A stretch of DNA of 6,941 nucleotides from Candidatus Zixiibacteriota bacterium (GCA_022564135.1 JADFLZ010000110.1:1-6941); one strand, 5' to 3'. Positions 1 to 6,941 are shown, counted from the stretch's first letter. The notes: generated by a model from the letters alone, not told the origin. Numbers and translations are program-made.

Positions 1-161
1 ACGAACCCGGACTTTGTCCAAAGTGCAATATGAATCTGGTTCCCGAAGAAGATGTTTCGGGAAGCTCAGATCAGGTTTACGTCTGTCCGATGCATCCTGA
101 AGTTGTCTCAGACGAACCCGGACTTTGCCCGAAGTGCAATATGAATCTGGTGCCGAAAGAA
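1..161 (+). repeat. Tandem duplication of the metal-binding module, 111-bp period
   Basis: Bases 1-50 and 112-161 match at 45 of 50 positions, differing at 17, 20, 41, 44 and 45 of the first copy. The offset is 111 bp, or 37 codons, so reading frame is kept. Both copies encode EPGLCPKCNMNLVP followed by EE or KE. The left copy is cut by the window edge, so there may be more copies upstream. The third module (276-356) is diverged (EPGICPICNMNLVLK) and starts 198 bp after the second. High DNA identity between the first two suggests recent duplication or gene conversion. Confidence 0.9.
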
Positions 162-1397
162 GCAGCTGATGACCATTCTGAAATGGAGAGCAGCTCCAGC
201 ATGGAAAACAATTCTGAAATGGAAAGTCATTCCAAAATGGTCAGTACTTCTGAGCCAGACAGTAAAGTTCAGCAATACACTTGCGGCATGCACCCGCATA
301 TAATCACTGACGAACCGGGCATCTGCCCCATCTGCAATATGAATCTTGTCCTTAAAATTGATAAAGGCAAAAGTGACGGTACGGTCTTGATTGACCCGAT
401 TACCCGTCAGAACATGGCCGTGGCTACCACAAAAGTTGACTTTATGAAAATCAGCAAAACAGTTCGCGCCTATGGTAATGTTGCTTACAGTGAACCCAAA
501 CTTTTTTCCATAAACGTCAAAATTAAAGGTTATGTGGAAAAACTCTTTGTAAATGAAACCGGTATTAAAGTAAATGCCGGACAGCCGCTGTTTGAAATAT
601 ATTCCCCGGAACTTGTGGCAGCTCAGCAGGAATATCTGATAGCCTTTAATACTTTCGGCTCTGATTCCGAAGAGCGCAACGCTGTTCAGTCCAGAATGAT
701 AAACGCTGCTTACAATCGCCTGAAAAACTGGGACATATCAGACCGACAGATTAAAGAGCTGGAAGAATCCGGCCAGGTAACGCGGACAATGACGATCAGG
801 TCCCCTTATAGCGGAACAGTAACCGATAAGTATGTCAAAGAGGGAGATTATATTTCTTCAGGCAAGGACCTCTTTAAGATAGCCGATTTGTCATCGGTCT
901 GGGTTTCTGCTTTCGTCTATGAGCAGGACCTGCCTTATATAAGTTACGGGCAGGAAGTAACAATCACTTCGCCGTCTTTATTAGGTAAAGAAATTTCATC
1001 AAATATAATTTACATATCACCATTTTTAAACAGCAACCGTCAGGCTGAAGTTCGAGTTGAAATTGATAACGCTAAGGGCCTCTTAAAACCGTCGATGTTT
1101 GCTGAAGTCAGGATCAGCATGATAACACCTGAGCACTCTATTGTTATCCCTCGCTCGGCAGTTATCAATTCAGGCATGCGCCAGTTGGTTTTTATTGAAA
1201 CCTCGCCTGGAGAGTTTAAAGCCAGAACCATAAAAACCGGCATGGTTTCAGACGGCGACATGGTCGAAGTACTCGAAGGGCTGGAGACCGGCGAAATGGT
1301 TGTAGTTTCCGGACAATTTATGCTCGACAGCGAAACCAGGCTTAACGAAGCTATTGCCAGCAATTCAGGCGGGGGCGATGCTCACCAGCACCATTAG
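1..1397 (+). CDS. cusB: CusB-type RND periplasmic adaptor with N-terminal heavy-metal-binding repeats (5' partial)
   Basis: Membrane-fusion (adaptor) subunit of a Cu(I)/Ag(I) efflux pump, acting in the periplasm between the RND transporter and the outer-membrane channel. The frame is open from the left edge (first full codon at 3), so the ATG at 30 is internal to a metal-binding module and is not the start; signal peptide and N-terminus lie outside. Visible order: end of one heavy-metal-binding module (1-47), a second (78-158, CPMHP ... CPKC), a Ser/Met-rich linker, a third (276-356, CGMHP ... CPIC). Then come the adaptor core: first lipoyl half about 495-600 (GYVEKLFVNETG), alpha-hairpin about 600-780, second lipoyl half about 790-890 (SPYSGTVTDKYVKEGDY), beta-barrel about 900-1120, and membrane-proximal domain about 1135-1330 (VIPRSAVINSG). 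The tail is His-rich (DAHQHH). The next gene, 12 bp downstream, is its cognate pump. The Cu/Ag assignment rests mainly on that partner. Family certain; symbol by homology and context. Confidence 0.93.
   Translation, partial: EPGLCPKCNMNLVPEEDVSGSSDQVYVCPMHPEVVSDEPGLCPKCNMNLVPKEAADDHSEMESSSSMENNSEMESHSKMVSTSEPDSKVQQYTCGMHPHIITDEPGICPICNMNLVLKIDKGKSDGTVLIDPITRQNMAVATTKVDFMKISKTVRAYGNVAYSEPKLFSINVKIKGYVEKLFVNETGIKVNAGQPLFEIYSPELVAAQQEYLIAFNTFGSDSEERNAVQSRMINAAYNRLKNWDISDRQIKELEESGQVTRTMTIRSPYSGTVTDKYVKEGDYISSGKDLFKIADLSSVWVSAFVYEQDLPYISYGQEVTITSPSLLGKEISSNIIYISPFLNSNRQAEVRVEIDNAKGLLKPSMFAEVRISMITPEHSIVIPRSAVINSGMRQLVFIETSPGEFKARTIKTGMVSDGDMVEVLEGLETGEMVVVSGQFMLDSETRLNEAIASNSGGGDAHQHH
168..275 (+). 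other. Ser/Met/Glu-rich linker between metal-binding modules (within cusB)
   Basis: Thirty-six codons between modules two and three encode a low-complexity, probably disordered segment with four methionines in similar contexts (HSEMES, SSMENN, SEMESH, SKMVS) and two histidines. A 13-bp word, attctgaaatgga, occurs at 175-187 and 211-223, a 36-bp (12-codon) offset, so the linker itself seems to have grown by internal duplication. Met-rich periplasmic segments often bind Cu(I)/Ag(I); that this one does is inference. Confidence 0.6.
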
Positions 1398-1400
1398 GAG
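1396..1400 (+). promoter_or_regulatory. Ribosome binding site of cusA, overlapping the cusB stop codon
   Basis: AGGAG at 1396-1400 shares its first two bases with the TAG stop of the adaptor gene (1395-1397) and lies 9 nt before the ATG at 1410. This fixes the cusA start and implies a single transcript with probable translational coupling. Confidence 0.8.
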
Positions 1401-1409
1401 TCAATAGTA

Positions 1410-4400
1410 ATGATTAACAAACTTATTGAATACTCGATACATAACCGCTGGCTGGTGCTGACTTTTCTGGTGGTGATTTTATTCGCCGGATATTATGCCG
1501 CCGATAATATCGCTGTAGACGCCATACCGGACCTGTCCGATGTTCAGGTAATCATTCAGACCGAATATGACGGCCAGCCGCCACAGGTTGTAGAAGACCA
1601 GGTAACTTATCCGATTTCAAGCGCTATGCTGGCCGTGCCGGGAGCCAAAACCGTTCGCGGTTATTCTTACTACGGTCTCTCGTTTGTCTATATAATTTTT
1701 GAAGATGGCACAGATATATACTGGGCTCGCTCGCGTATTTTAGAATATCTGTCGCAGGTAGCCGACCGTATCCCCGAAGGTGTTACTCCTAAACTTGGTC
1801 CGGACGCCACCGGTGTCGGCTGGGTTTATCAGTACGCCCTGGTAGACAGAGAGAATAAACATGACCTGGCAGAACTGCGCTCTTTGCAGGACTGGATCTT
1901 GAAATACGAGCTGTCATCGCTTAAAGGTGTCTCTGAAGTTGCCACGGTGGGCGGTTATGTCCGTCAGTATCAGATCGAAGTTGACCCGCAGAAACTTGAG
2001 TTTCATGATATCAGTCTGCACCATGTCATCAGCGCTGTAAAAAAATCCAGCGGCGCTGCCGGCGGACGGCTCATTGAACTCGGCGAAACTGAGTTTATGG
2101 TGCGCACCGAAGAATATTTTACGTCTCTTGATGACCTGGCCTCTATCCCGATAAAGATGATGCCAAATGGTGTACCGCTACTTCTTTCATCGGTTGCTAA
2201 TATTCAGTATGGCCCGGAAATAAGACGCGGCGTAGCTGAACTTGACGGAGAAGGCGAAACAGTAGGCGGCATTATCATAATGCGTTTCGGAGAAAACGCC
2301 CGTGAAGTCATTGACAGAGTCAAAGTCAGATTAGCTGAACTTGAGGCAAGTTTCCCGGAAGGTGTAGAAGTAGTAGTAGTTTACGACCGTTCGGCATTAA
2401 TCGACAGAGCGACAACGAACCTTCGCAACACGCTTATTGAAGAAATATTAATTGTAGTTCTGATTACTTTCCTGTTTTTGCTGCACGTACGATCTACAAT
2501 TATTGCGGTAGTAACTCTTCCGGCCGGAGTAGGTCTTTCGCTTTTGACCATGCATCTGCTGGGCATTAACGCCAACATTATGTCGTTAGGAGGTATTGCC
2601 ATCGCCATTGGCGTCATGGTTGACGCTTCAATTGTAATGGTGGAAAATGCTCACAAGCATCTCGAAAAAGATGCCGGCAAGATTTCCCGCAACGAGTCGA
2701 TTATCGCCGCTGCTAAAGAAGTCGGCCCGGCGCTTTTCTTTTCACTGCTGATTATAACGATTTCGTTTCTGCCGATTCTGGCGCTTGAGGGTCAATCAGG
2801 CCGGCTGTTTAAACCGCTGGCTTATGCCAAAACATTTGCCATGGCCGCCTCCGCGCTGTTATCAATTACGGTTATTCCGGCAATGATTGCGCTGTTTTTA
2901 AAAGGAAAGATTCGTTCTGAAAAGAAAAACCCGATTTCCCGAATAAGCATAGCGCTTTATAAGCCTGTAATTTCTCTTGCATTAAAGCACAGAATTATAA
3001 CCATGGTAATTACGGTTCTGATTCTGCTGGTTAGTATTTTCCCGCTGCTCAATTTAGGCTCTGAGTTTCTGCCGCCCTTAAACGAAGGTGACTTGCTCTA
3101 TATGCCTACGACACTGCCGGGAATTTCAATCAGAAAAGCCAGAGAATTATTACAGCAAACGGACAAGATTATAATGTCGTTTCCGGAAGTGGAAAGGGTT
3201 TTCGGCAAAGTCGGCCGGGCCGAAACTGCCACCGACCCGGCACCGCTGACGATGCTTGAGACAACTATCAAGCTCAAACCGAGCGACCAGTGGCGCAAAG
3301 GAATGACACCTCAGAAACTTATAAATGAGCTGGACAGAGCCATTCAGTTTCCGGGACTTACCAATTCCTGGACGATGCCTATCAGAACCCGCATCGACAT
3401 GCTGGCCACCGGTATCAAAACGCCGGTCGGTATAAAAGTAATGGGGCCGAATCTTGATTCACTCAATAACATTGCCCAGAGGATAGAGGCTTCTGTAAAA
3501 GAGATGCCCGGTATCAGAACCGTTTATGCCGAGCGTATTACCGGCGGCAACTATCTTGATATAGACATTGACCGTTTCAAGGCAGCTGCCTATGGACTTA
3601 CAGTCGGTGATGTTCAAAAGACGATAGCATCGGCGATTGGCGGTATGAATATCTCGTATAATATAGAAGGACGTGAAAGATATTCTGTCAATGTCCGTTA
3701 TCCCCGCGAACTGCGTGACACACCCGAAGCGATCAAGAATATGCTGATTGATACGCCCGCCAAAGGCAGAGTGCCGCTGGGGCATCTGGCCGATATCAAA
3801 TTTGCCAAAGGCGCCACCATGATCAAATCGGAAAACGCCCGACCGACGGCCTGGGTTTATGTAGATCTTACCGGCACCGATATTGGTAATTTCGTAGAAG
3901 CTGCCAGGCGTAAAGTACGAGCGGAAGTAGTGCTTCCCGAAGGCTATTCGCTGGTCTGGTCCGGGCAATACGAAAATATTCTGTCGGTCAGAGAAAAGAT
4001 GAAAGTCATACTGCCGCTGACACTCTTCATAGTTTTCTTTCTGCTCTATTTGCATTTTAAGAATCTGAGCGATTGTTTGATTGTGCTGTTGACGCTGCCG
4101 TTTGCATTAGTCGGAGGTATCTGGCTCTTTTATTTCCTGGGTTACAACACTTCGGTGGCGGTTTACGTCGGTTTTATTGCGCTGGCAGGTCTGGCCACAG
4201 AAACAGGCGTGGTAATGCTGGTCTATTTAGAAGAAGCTAAAAGACGCTACAAGAGAGAAGGCAGACTGAACTCAGCTGATGATCTTAAATCAGCTGTCAT
4301 GGAAGGCGCCGTGGAGCGTGTCCGGCCAAAATTGATGACTGTGGCGACGACACTTATAGCCCTGCTGCCGATTATGTTCAGTCATGGCGCCGGTTCGGCG

Positions 4401-4526
4401 GTCATGCAGCGCATAGCGGCGCCGATGATAGGCGGACTGATATCGTCTACTGCTTTAACACTGGTGGTGGTGCCGGTCTTGTTTTACATCGTCAATAAGA
4501 ACCGTATAACCAGCGAGGTGGAGTAG
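1410..4526 (+). CDS. cusA: CusA-type Cu(I)/Ag(I) efflux RND transporter (HME family)
   Basis: Inner-membrane, proton-driven RND pump subunit (1038 aa; E. coli CusA is 1047) that moves Cu(I)/Ag(I) into the CusB/CusC channel. TM1 is near residues 13-31, followed by a large periplasmic loop. TM4 carries AIGVMVDASIVMVENAHKH, the Cu/Ag subgroup pattern rather than the DFG...DGA pattern of Zn/Co/Ni CzcA pumps. The three copper-binding methionines of E. coli CusA (M573, M623, M672) match M565 (LLYMPTTLPG), M615 (PLTMLETT) and M664 (RIDMLATG), with the same 50- and 49-residue spacing. Relay methionines M391, M403 and M478 (E. coli M486) are present. Probable proton-relay residues are D405, E931 (LATETG) and K974 (RVRPKLMT). 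No frameshift or missing motif was seen. The start is supported by AGGAG 9 nt upstream. Alignment to E. coli CusA is from memory; the family call is firm. Confidence 0.97.
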   Translation: MINKLIEYSIHNRWLVLTFLVVILFAGYYAADNIAVDAIPDLSDVQVIIQTEYDGQPPQVVEDQVTYPISSAMLAVPGAKTVRGYSYYGLSFVYIIFEDGTDIYWARSRILEYLSQVADRIPEGVTPKLGPDATGVGWVYQYALVDRENKHDLAELRSLQDWILKYELSSLKGVSEVATVGGYVRQYQIEVDPQKLEFHDISLHHVISAVKKSSGAAGGRLIELGETEFMVRTEEYFTSLDDLASIPIKMMPNGVPLLLSSVANIQYGPEIRRGVAELDGEGETVGGIIIMRFGENAREVIDRVKVRLAELEASFPEGVEVVVVYDRSALIDRATTNLRNTLIEEILIVVLITFLFLLHVRSTIIAVVTLPAGVGLSLLTMHLLGINANIMSLGGIAIAIGVMVDASIVMVENAHKHLEKDAGKISRNESIIAAAKEVGPALFFSLLIITISFLPILALEGQSGRLFKPLAYAKTFAMAASALLSITVIPAMIALFLKGKIRSEKKNPISRISIALYKPVISLALKHRIITMVITVLILLVSIFPLLNLGSEFLPPLNEGDLLYMPTTLPGISIRKARELLQQTDKIIMSFPEVERVFGKVGRAETATDPAPLTMLETTIKLKPSDQWRKGMTPQKLINELDRAIQFPGLTNSWTMPIRTRIDMLATGIKTPVGIKVMGPNLDSLNNIAQRIEASVKEMPGIRTVYAERITGGNYLDIDIDRFKAAAYGLTVGDVQKTIASAIGGMNISYNIEGRERYSVNVRYPRELRDTPEAIKNMLIDTPAKGRVPLGHLADIKFAKGATMIKSENARPTAWVYVDLTGTDIGNFVEAARRKVRAEVVLPEGYSLVWSGQYENILSVREKMKVILPLTLFIVFFLLYLHFKNLSDCLIVLLTLPFALVGGIWLFYFLGYNTSVAVYVGFIALAGLATETGVVMLVYLEEAKRRYKREGRLNSADDLKSAVMEGAVERVRPKLMTVATTLIALLPIMFSHGAGSAVMQRIAAPMIGGLISSTALTLVVVPVLFYIVNKNRITSEVE

Positions 4527-4582
4527 CATTTAGAATTTTTGTTGTAAAACATAATTTGCAATCGTATTTTTGCTCAAAATAA

Positions 4583-4588
4583 AAGGAG
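4583..4588 (+). promoter_or_regulatory. Ribosome binding site that decides the hydrolase start
   Basis: AAGGAG lies 5 nt before the ATG at 4594. An in-frame TTG at 4570 would add eight residues (MLKIKGVE) ahead of the signal peptide and would place this motif inside the coding region, so the ATG at 4594 is the preferred start. Confidence 0.85.
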
Positions 4589-4593
4589 TAGAA

Positions 4594-5508
4594 ATGCGTA
4601 CAAAGCAAATTATTTTAGCTCTGACGGCTGTGCTTATACTGACCTCGTTTGGCACAGTCAGCGCTCAGGACTTAGACAAAGTCCAGATAACCTCGGTAAA
4701 GGTTACCGACAATATTTATATGCTTCAAGGGGCCGGTGGAAATATCGGCCTCTCTTTTGGAAGCGACGGTATTTTTATCATCGACGACCAGTTTGCCCCG
4801 CTTCACGAGAAAATCATAGCAAAGATTGACGAACTGACCGGCGGCACGGTAGCAGAATCAGCCAATACTTTTCTCTTAAATACCCATTTCCACGGCGACC
4901 ACACCGGCGGCAACGAGCTGCTTGGAAAAACCGGCGCTGTTATTATGGCCCACCAGAATGTCAGAAAGAAGCTTTCTGTCGAGATGAATATTCCCTTTTT
5001 CAAAAGCACTAATCCGGCTGTGGCAGATATAGGACTACCAGTCATAACCTTCGAACAGGATATCACTCTTCATTTAAATGGCGACGAGGTTAACATTATC
5101 CACGTCGGACCGGCGCACACCGATGGTGATGCCATTGTGCATTTCAGTAAAGCCGATGTAATTCACGGCGGTGATATATTGTTTACCTCTTCTTATCCGT
5201 TTATAGATTTGGATAACGGCGGCTCGGTCTCCGGAGTTATAGCCGCGGTAGAAACGATTCTAAAATTAGCGGGCGACAAAACAAAAATTATTCCGGGTCA
5301 TGGCGACCTGACCGACAAGGCCGGCATTGAAGCTTATCACAAAATGTTGAGCACTATCTTCGAAAGCGTTTCAGAAATGGTCGCTGATAAAAAAACGCTG
5401 GAGCAGATTATGGCATCGAAACCAACTGCAGATTTTGATGCACAATACAATGGCTTTATATCGAACGAAGCCTTTCTGGGTTTCTTGTATCGAGATTTGA
5501 CTGAATGA
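4594..5508 (+). CDS. Exported metallo-beta-lactamase-fold hydrolase
   Basis: A 304-aa protein with a Sec signal peptide: basic MRTK, hydrophobic core to about residue 18, and likely cleavage after VSA (residue 24), giving a mature periplasmic enzyme. The full dizinc ligand set of the MBL fold is visible: H98, H100, D102 and H103 in THFHGDHTGG, H175 in HTDGD, D194 in HGGDILF, and H236 in PGHGD. Aspartate at the D194 ligand, where class B1 beta-lactamases have cysteine, and the HTDGD/PGHGD motifs, suit the broad family of uncharacterised MBL hydrolases (related to the SoxH and cyclase-type groups as I recall them). Substrate is unknown and resistance to beta-lactams should not be assumed. It lies 67 bp after cusA on the same strand with no evident terminator between, so co-transcription is possible, but the gap leaves room for its own promoter. 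A role in metal tolerance is unproven. Confidence 0.9.
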   Translation: MRTKQIILALTAVLILTSFGTVSAQDLDKVQITSVKVTDNIYMLQGAGGNIGLSFGSDGIFIIDDQFAPLHEKIIAKIDELTGGTVAESANTFLLNTHFHGDHTGGNELLGKTGAVIMAHQNVRKKLSVEMNIPFFKSTNPAVADIGLPVITFEQDITLHLNGDEVNIIHVGPAHTDGDAIVHFSKADVIHGGDILFTSSYPFIDLDNGGSVSGVIAAVETILKLAGDKTKIIPGHGDLTDKAGIEAYHKMLSTIFESVSEMVADKKTLEQIMASKPTADFDAQYNGFISNEAFLGFLYRDLTE

Positions 5509-5550
5509 GATAGTGCAGCCTTAAACAGGACATCCGGGCTAAGTACTGAA

Positions 5551-5571
5551 TAATGTCAGATGATGACATTA
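5551..5571. promoter_or_regulatory. Perfect inverted repeat, possible operator
   Basis: Arms taatgtca (5551-5558) and tgacatta (5564-5571) are perfectly complementary around a 5-bp centre, gatga. The element lies 51 bp before the ATG of the seven-TM gene. There is no following T-run, which argues against an intrinsic terminator, and the arms are AT-rich. Size and position suit a dimeric regulator site. A further tgaca-like word follows at 5575-5579 (tgaca preceded by ctg). I cannot name a regulator. Confidence 0.4.
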
Positions 5572-5621
5572 CTGTGACAATTAAATATCGGCGATTTCGT
5601 ATCTAACGAACAGATAAACTT

Positions 5622-6335
5622 ATGTGGCTGTACTATTTACCAATACTGACAACTCTGTTCTGCATTTATTTTGCCTCTTCCCTGTTTAGTCATTATTCAG
5701 GCAAAGGGAACTCTACCCATATCCTCTGGTGGGGGTTTGGGGTAACTGCTTTCGGTCTCGGGACATTAATCGAGTCATTGATAACTATTTTTGGCTGGAG
5801 TGACCCTCTTTTTCGATCATGGTATATTGCGGGAGCCTTAATGGGAGGTGCGCCTCTGGCACAGGGAACTGTTTATCTGATGCTGAAAAAAAGAACCGCC
5901 CATATTCTTTCGGTTATACTGGTCTCGGCTATTTTATTCGGCTCTACCATGGTTATTTTAACGCCGCTGGATTACGCTCTTGTTAAATCTCATGTTCCTC
6001 AAGGGGATGTTATTATCTGGAGCTGGATAAGATTGATATCTCCCTTTATCAATACTTATGCTTTTATCTTCTTAGTAGGCGGGGCTATTTTATCGGCGGT
6101 CCGTTATCGGTCAGTAGCCGATATGAAACACCGGGTCAAAGGTAACACACTAATAGCAATCGGTGCAATTTTGCCAGGAATCGGCGGCGGCATGAGCCGG
6201 GCAGGTTATACCGAGGTGCTGTATGTAGCAGAGTTTATCGGTATTCTGCTGATTTATGCCGGATATAAGGCCTGTGTAAAATCACCCCTTTTCTCAGTTG
6301 GGCGGAAAGTTCAGCAGGACGTTGCTGCTGCCTGA
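5622..6335 (+). CDS. Seven-transmembrane protein of unknown function
   Basis: A 237-aa integral membrane protein that I cannot assign to a named family. Hydrophobic segments lie near residues 4-23, 33-57, 68-88, 93-113, 136-160, 174-192 and 198-216. Positive charges fall in the loops after TM3 (KKR), after TM5 (RYR ... KHRVK) and in the C-terminal tail (K217, K220, GRK), which predicts N-terminus outside and C-terminus in the cytoplasm, a receptor-like topology. Notable residues within or beside helices are W36/W37, E51 (GTLIES), the RSWYIAGALMGGAP stretch (65-78) and Q81/Y85. It has no soluble domain, no signal peptide beyond TM1 and no recognisable transporter or enzyme motif. The start ATG lacks a good Shine-Dalgarno sequence, but an alternative start within TM1 is less likely. 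The histidine kinase downstream suggests a sensory or accessory role; that is inference. It could also be an unrelated membrane protein. Confidence 0.8.
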   Translation: MWLYYLPILTTLFCIYFASSLFSHYSGKGNSTHILWWGFGVTAFGLGTLIESLITIFGWSDPLFRSWYIAGALMGGAPLAQGTVYLMLKKRTAHILSVILVSAILFGSTMVILTPLDYALVKSHVPQGDVIIWSWIRLISPFINTYAFIFLVGGAILSAVRYRSVADMKHRVKGNTLIAIGAILPGIGGGMSRAGYTEVLYVAEFIGILLIYAGYKACVKSPLFSVGRKVQQDVAAA

Positions 6336-6446
6336 GTTAAAGCAAAGATTCAATTTTCAATATTTCTTCATTTATGTCCTTGATTCAGGTCAACTCTATG
6401 GTTTCTTCGTAATTATGTTGAATAAGAATTTTCGGCGGCTACAGTA

Positions 6447-6941
6447 ATGCCCTTTCAGTTAAAACCAAGAGCAGCATTTTTGGTCTTCAATTTTCTGGTC
6501 ATATTTCTTATCGCCAACGTCATCTGGTGGTTTATTCTGATGGAGCGCGTAACCGATGAAAAAATTCAAATGTCTCAGGAACTGGGTGCCTCGGCGGAAG
6601 TAATTGAGCAGATTTACGAACAGGAGAGCTCGCGGCGAAGAATGATTATAATGGAAGGAATCGTGTTTTTTCTGTTGCTCCTGGCGGGTCTCTGGATGAT
6701 TTACAGAACCTTAGTCAAGCAAAGGGAGCTTCGCCAGCAACAGGAAAACTTTATGATGGCCATTACCCATGAACTTAAAACGCCCCTGGCTTCTATCAAT
6801 CTCTACGTTGACAGCCTGCTTGCTCCTGAAATAGCAGAACAAGAAAAGCTAAACATATTGCCAAAAATTAAGCACGATGTCTACCGCTTAAAGAGGCAGA
6901 TCGAAAATGTTCTTGAAGTTGCCCGACACCATGGCTTAACC
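6447..6941 (+). CDS. Membrane sensor histidine kinase, N-terminal part (3' partial)
   Basis: The frame from ATG 6447 stays open to the right edge (165 codons), so the catalytic domain is outside the window. TM1 is near residues 10-32 and TM2 near 66-86, enclosing a charged extracytoplasmic loop of only about 34 residues, too short for a PAS or Cache sensor domain. After TM2 there is a short Gln/Glu-rich helix (KQRELRQQQENF) with no room for a HAMP domain, then the HisKA H-box, ITHELKTPLASI, with phospho-accepting H108. An in-frame stop at 6423-6425 and no other ATG between it and 6447 fix the start, although no clear Shine-Dalgarno sequence precedes it. It would autophosphorylate H108 and pass phosphate to a response regulator, probably encoded nearby but not visible. 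The signal is unknown. It lies 111 bp after the seven-TM gene, across an AT-rich gap where I see no convincing promoter or terminator. Confidence 0.9.
   Translation, partial: MPFQLKPRAAFLVFNFLVIFLIANVIWWFILMERVTDEKIQMSQELGASAEVIEQIYEQESSRRRMIIMEGIVFFLLLLAGLWMIYRTLVKQRELRQQQENFMMAITHELKTPLASINLYVDSLLAPEIAEQEKLNILPKIKHDVYRLKRQIENVLEVARHHGLT

Noticed and set aside
30..32. ATG at 30 as the start of the adaptor gene
   Set aside because: It is the conserved Met of a metal-binding module (CNM), the frame continues open to the left edge, and a start here would remove the signal peptide.
2364..2381. Short GTA-type trinucleotide run
   Set aside because: It encodes a Val-rich beta strand (VEVVVV) in the conserved RND periplasmic region and needs no other explanation.
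3459..4055. 198-codon open frame on the minus strand inside cusA
   Set aside because: It lies wholly within the conserved cusA frame, its translation resembles no known protein, and it has no supporting start context; it is a shadow of the coding strand. The other minus-strand frames over cusB, cusA and the hydrolase were rejected likewise.
4542..4570. Possible promoter for the hydrolase gene (ttgtaa, 17 bp, tatttt)
   Set aside because: Each box matches only four of six consensus positions in an AT-rich gap, so chance is likely and the organism's promoter consensus is unknown.
4594..5508. Beta-lactam resistance gene
   Set aside because: The MBL fold is clear, but the Asp at the B1 cysteine ligand position and the overall motif pattern fit general MBL hydrolases; nothing supports beta-lactamase activity.
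5574..5605. Possible promoter before the seven-TM gene (gtgaca ... tatcta)
   Set aside because: Spacing of 20 bp is too long and the -10 box is poor.
6336..6446. Small gene, RNA or terminator in the AT-rich gap before the kinase
   Set aside because: I saw no open frame with a start and ribosome binding site, no GC-rich hairpin with T-run, and no convincing promoter pair.

Overview
The window carries the distal part of a Cu(I)/Ag(I) efflux operon followed by a signalling-type membrane module. All five genes are on the + strand and are closely spaced. The tripartite RND pump and an exported hydrolase point to a Gram-negative, two-membrane bacterium. Base composition is moderate (by eye mid-40s % GC, not calculated). 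The phylum cannot be fixed from the sequence; an environmental lineage outside the classical Proteobacteria is a guess.

Positions 1-4526: a 5'-truncated CusB-type periplasmic adaptor is followed after 12 bp by a complete CusA-type RND transporter. The adaptor has an unusually elaborate N-terminal metal-binding region: at least three Cys/His/Met heavy-metal-binding modules, two of them near-identical tandem copies with a 111-bp period, and a Ser/Met-rich linker between the second and third. CusA keeps the three-methionine copper site and the Cu/Ag-type TM4 signature. Adaptor and pump would take Cu(I)/Ag(I) from the periplasm and inner membrane to an outer-membrane channel; no CusC/TolC gene is visible here and it may lie upstream.

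Positions 4527-5508: a secreted metallo-beta-lactamase-fold hydrolase with a complete dizinc ligand set sits 67 bp behind cusA, with its own strong ribosome binding site. Its substrate cannot be told from sequence.

Positions 5509-6941: a 113-bp gap with a perfect 8-bp-arm inverted repeat precedes an unrecognised seven-TM protein (237 aa). After another 111-bp AT-rich gap comes the start of a membrane histidine kinase that runs off the right edge. The kinase has only a short extracytoplasmic loop, so the neighbouring seven-TM protein is a plausible sensory partner; this is inference. No RNA gene, CRISPR array, insertion sequence or clear terminator was found, and no gap exceeds 300 bp.
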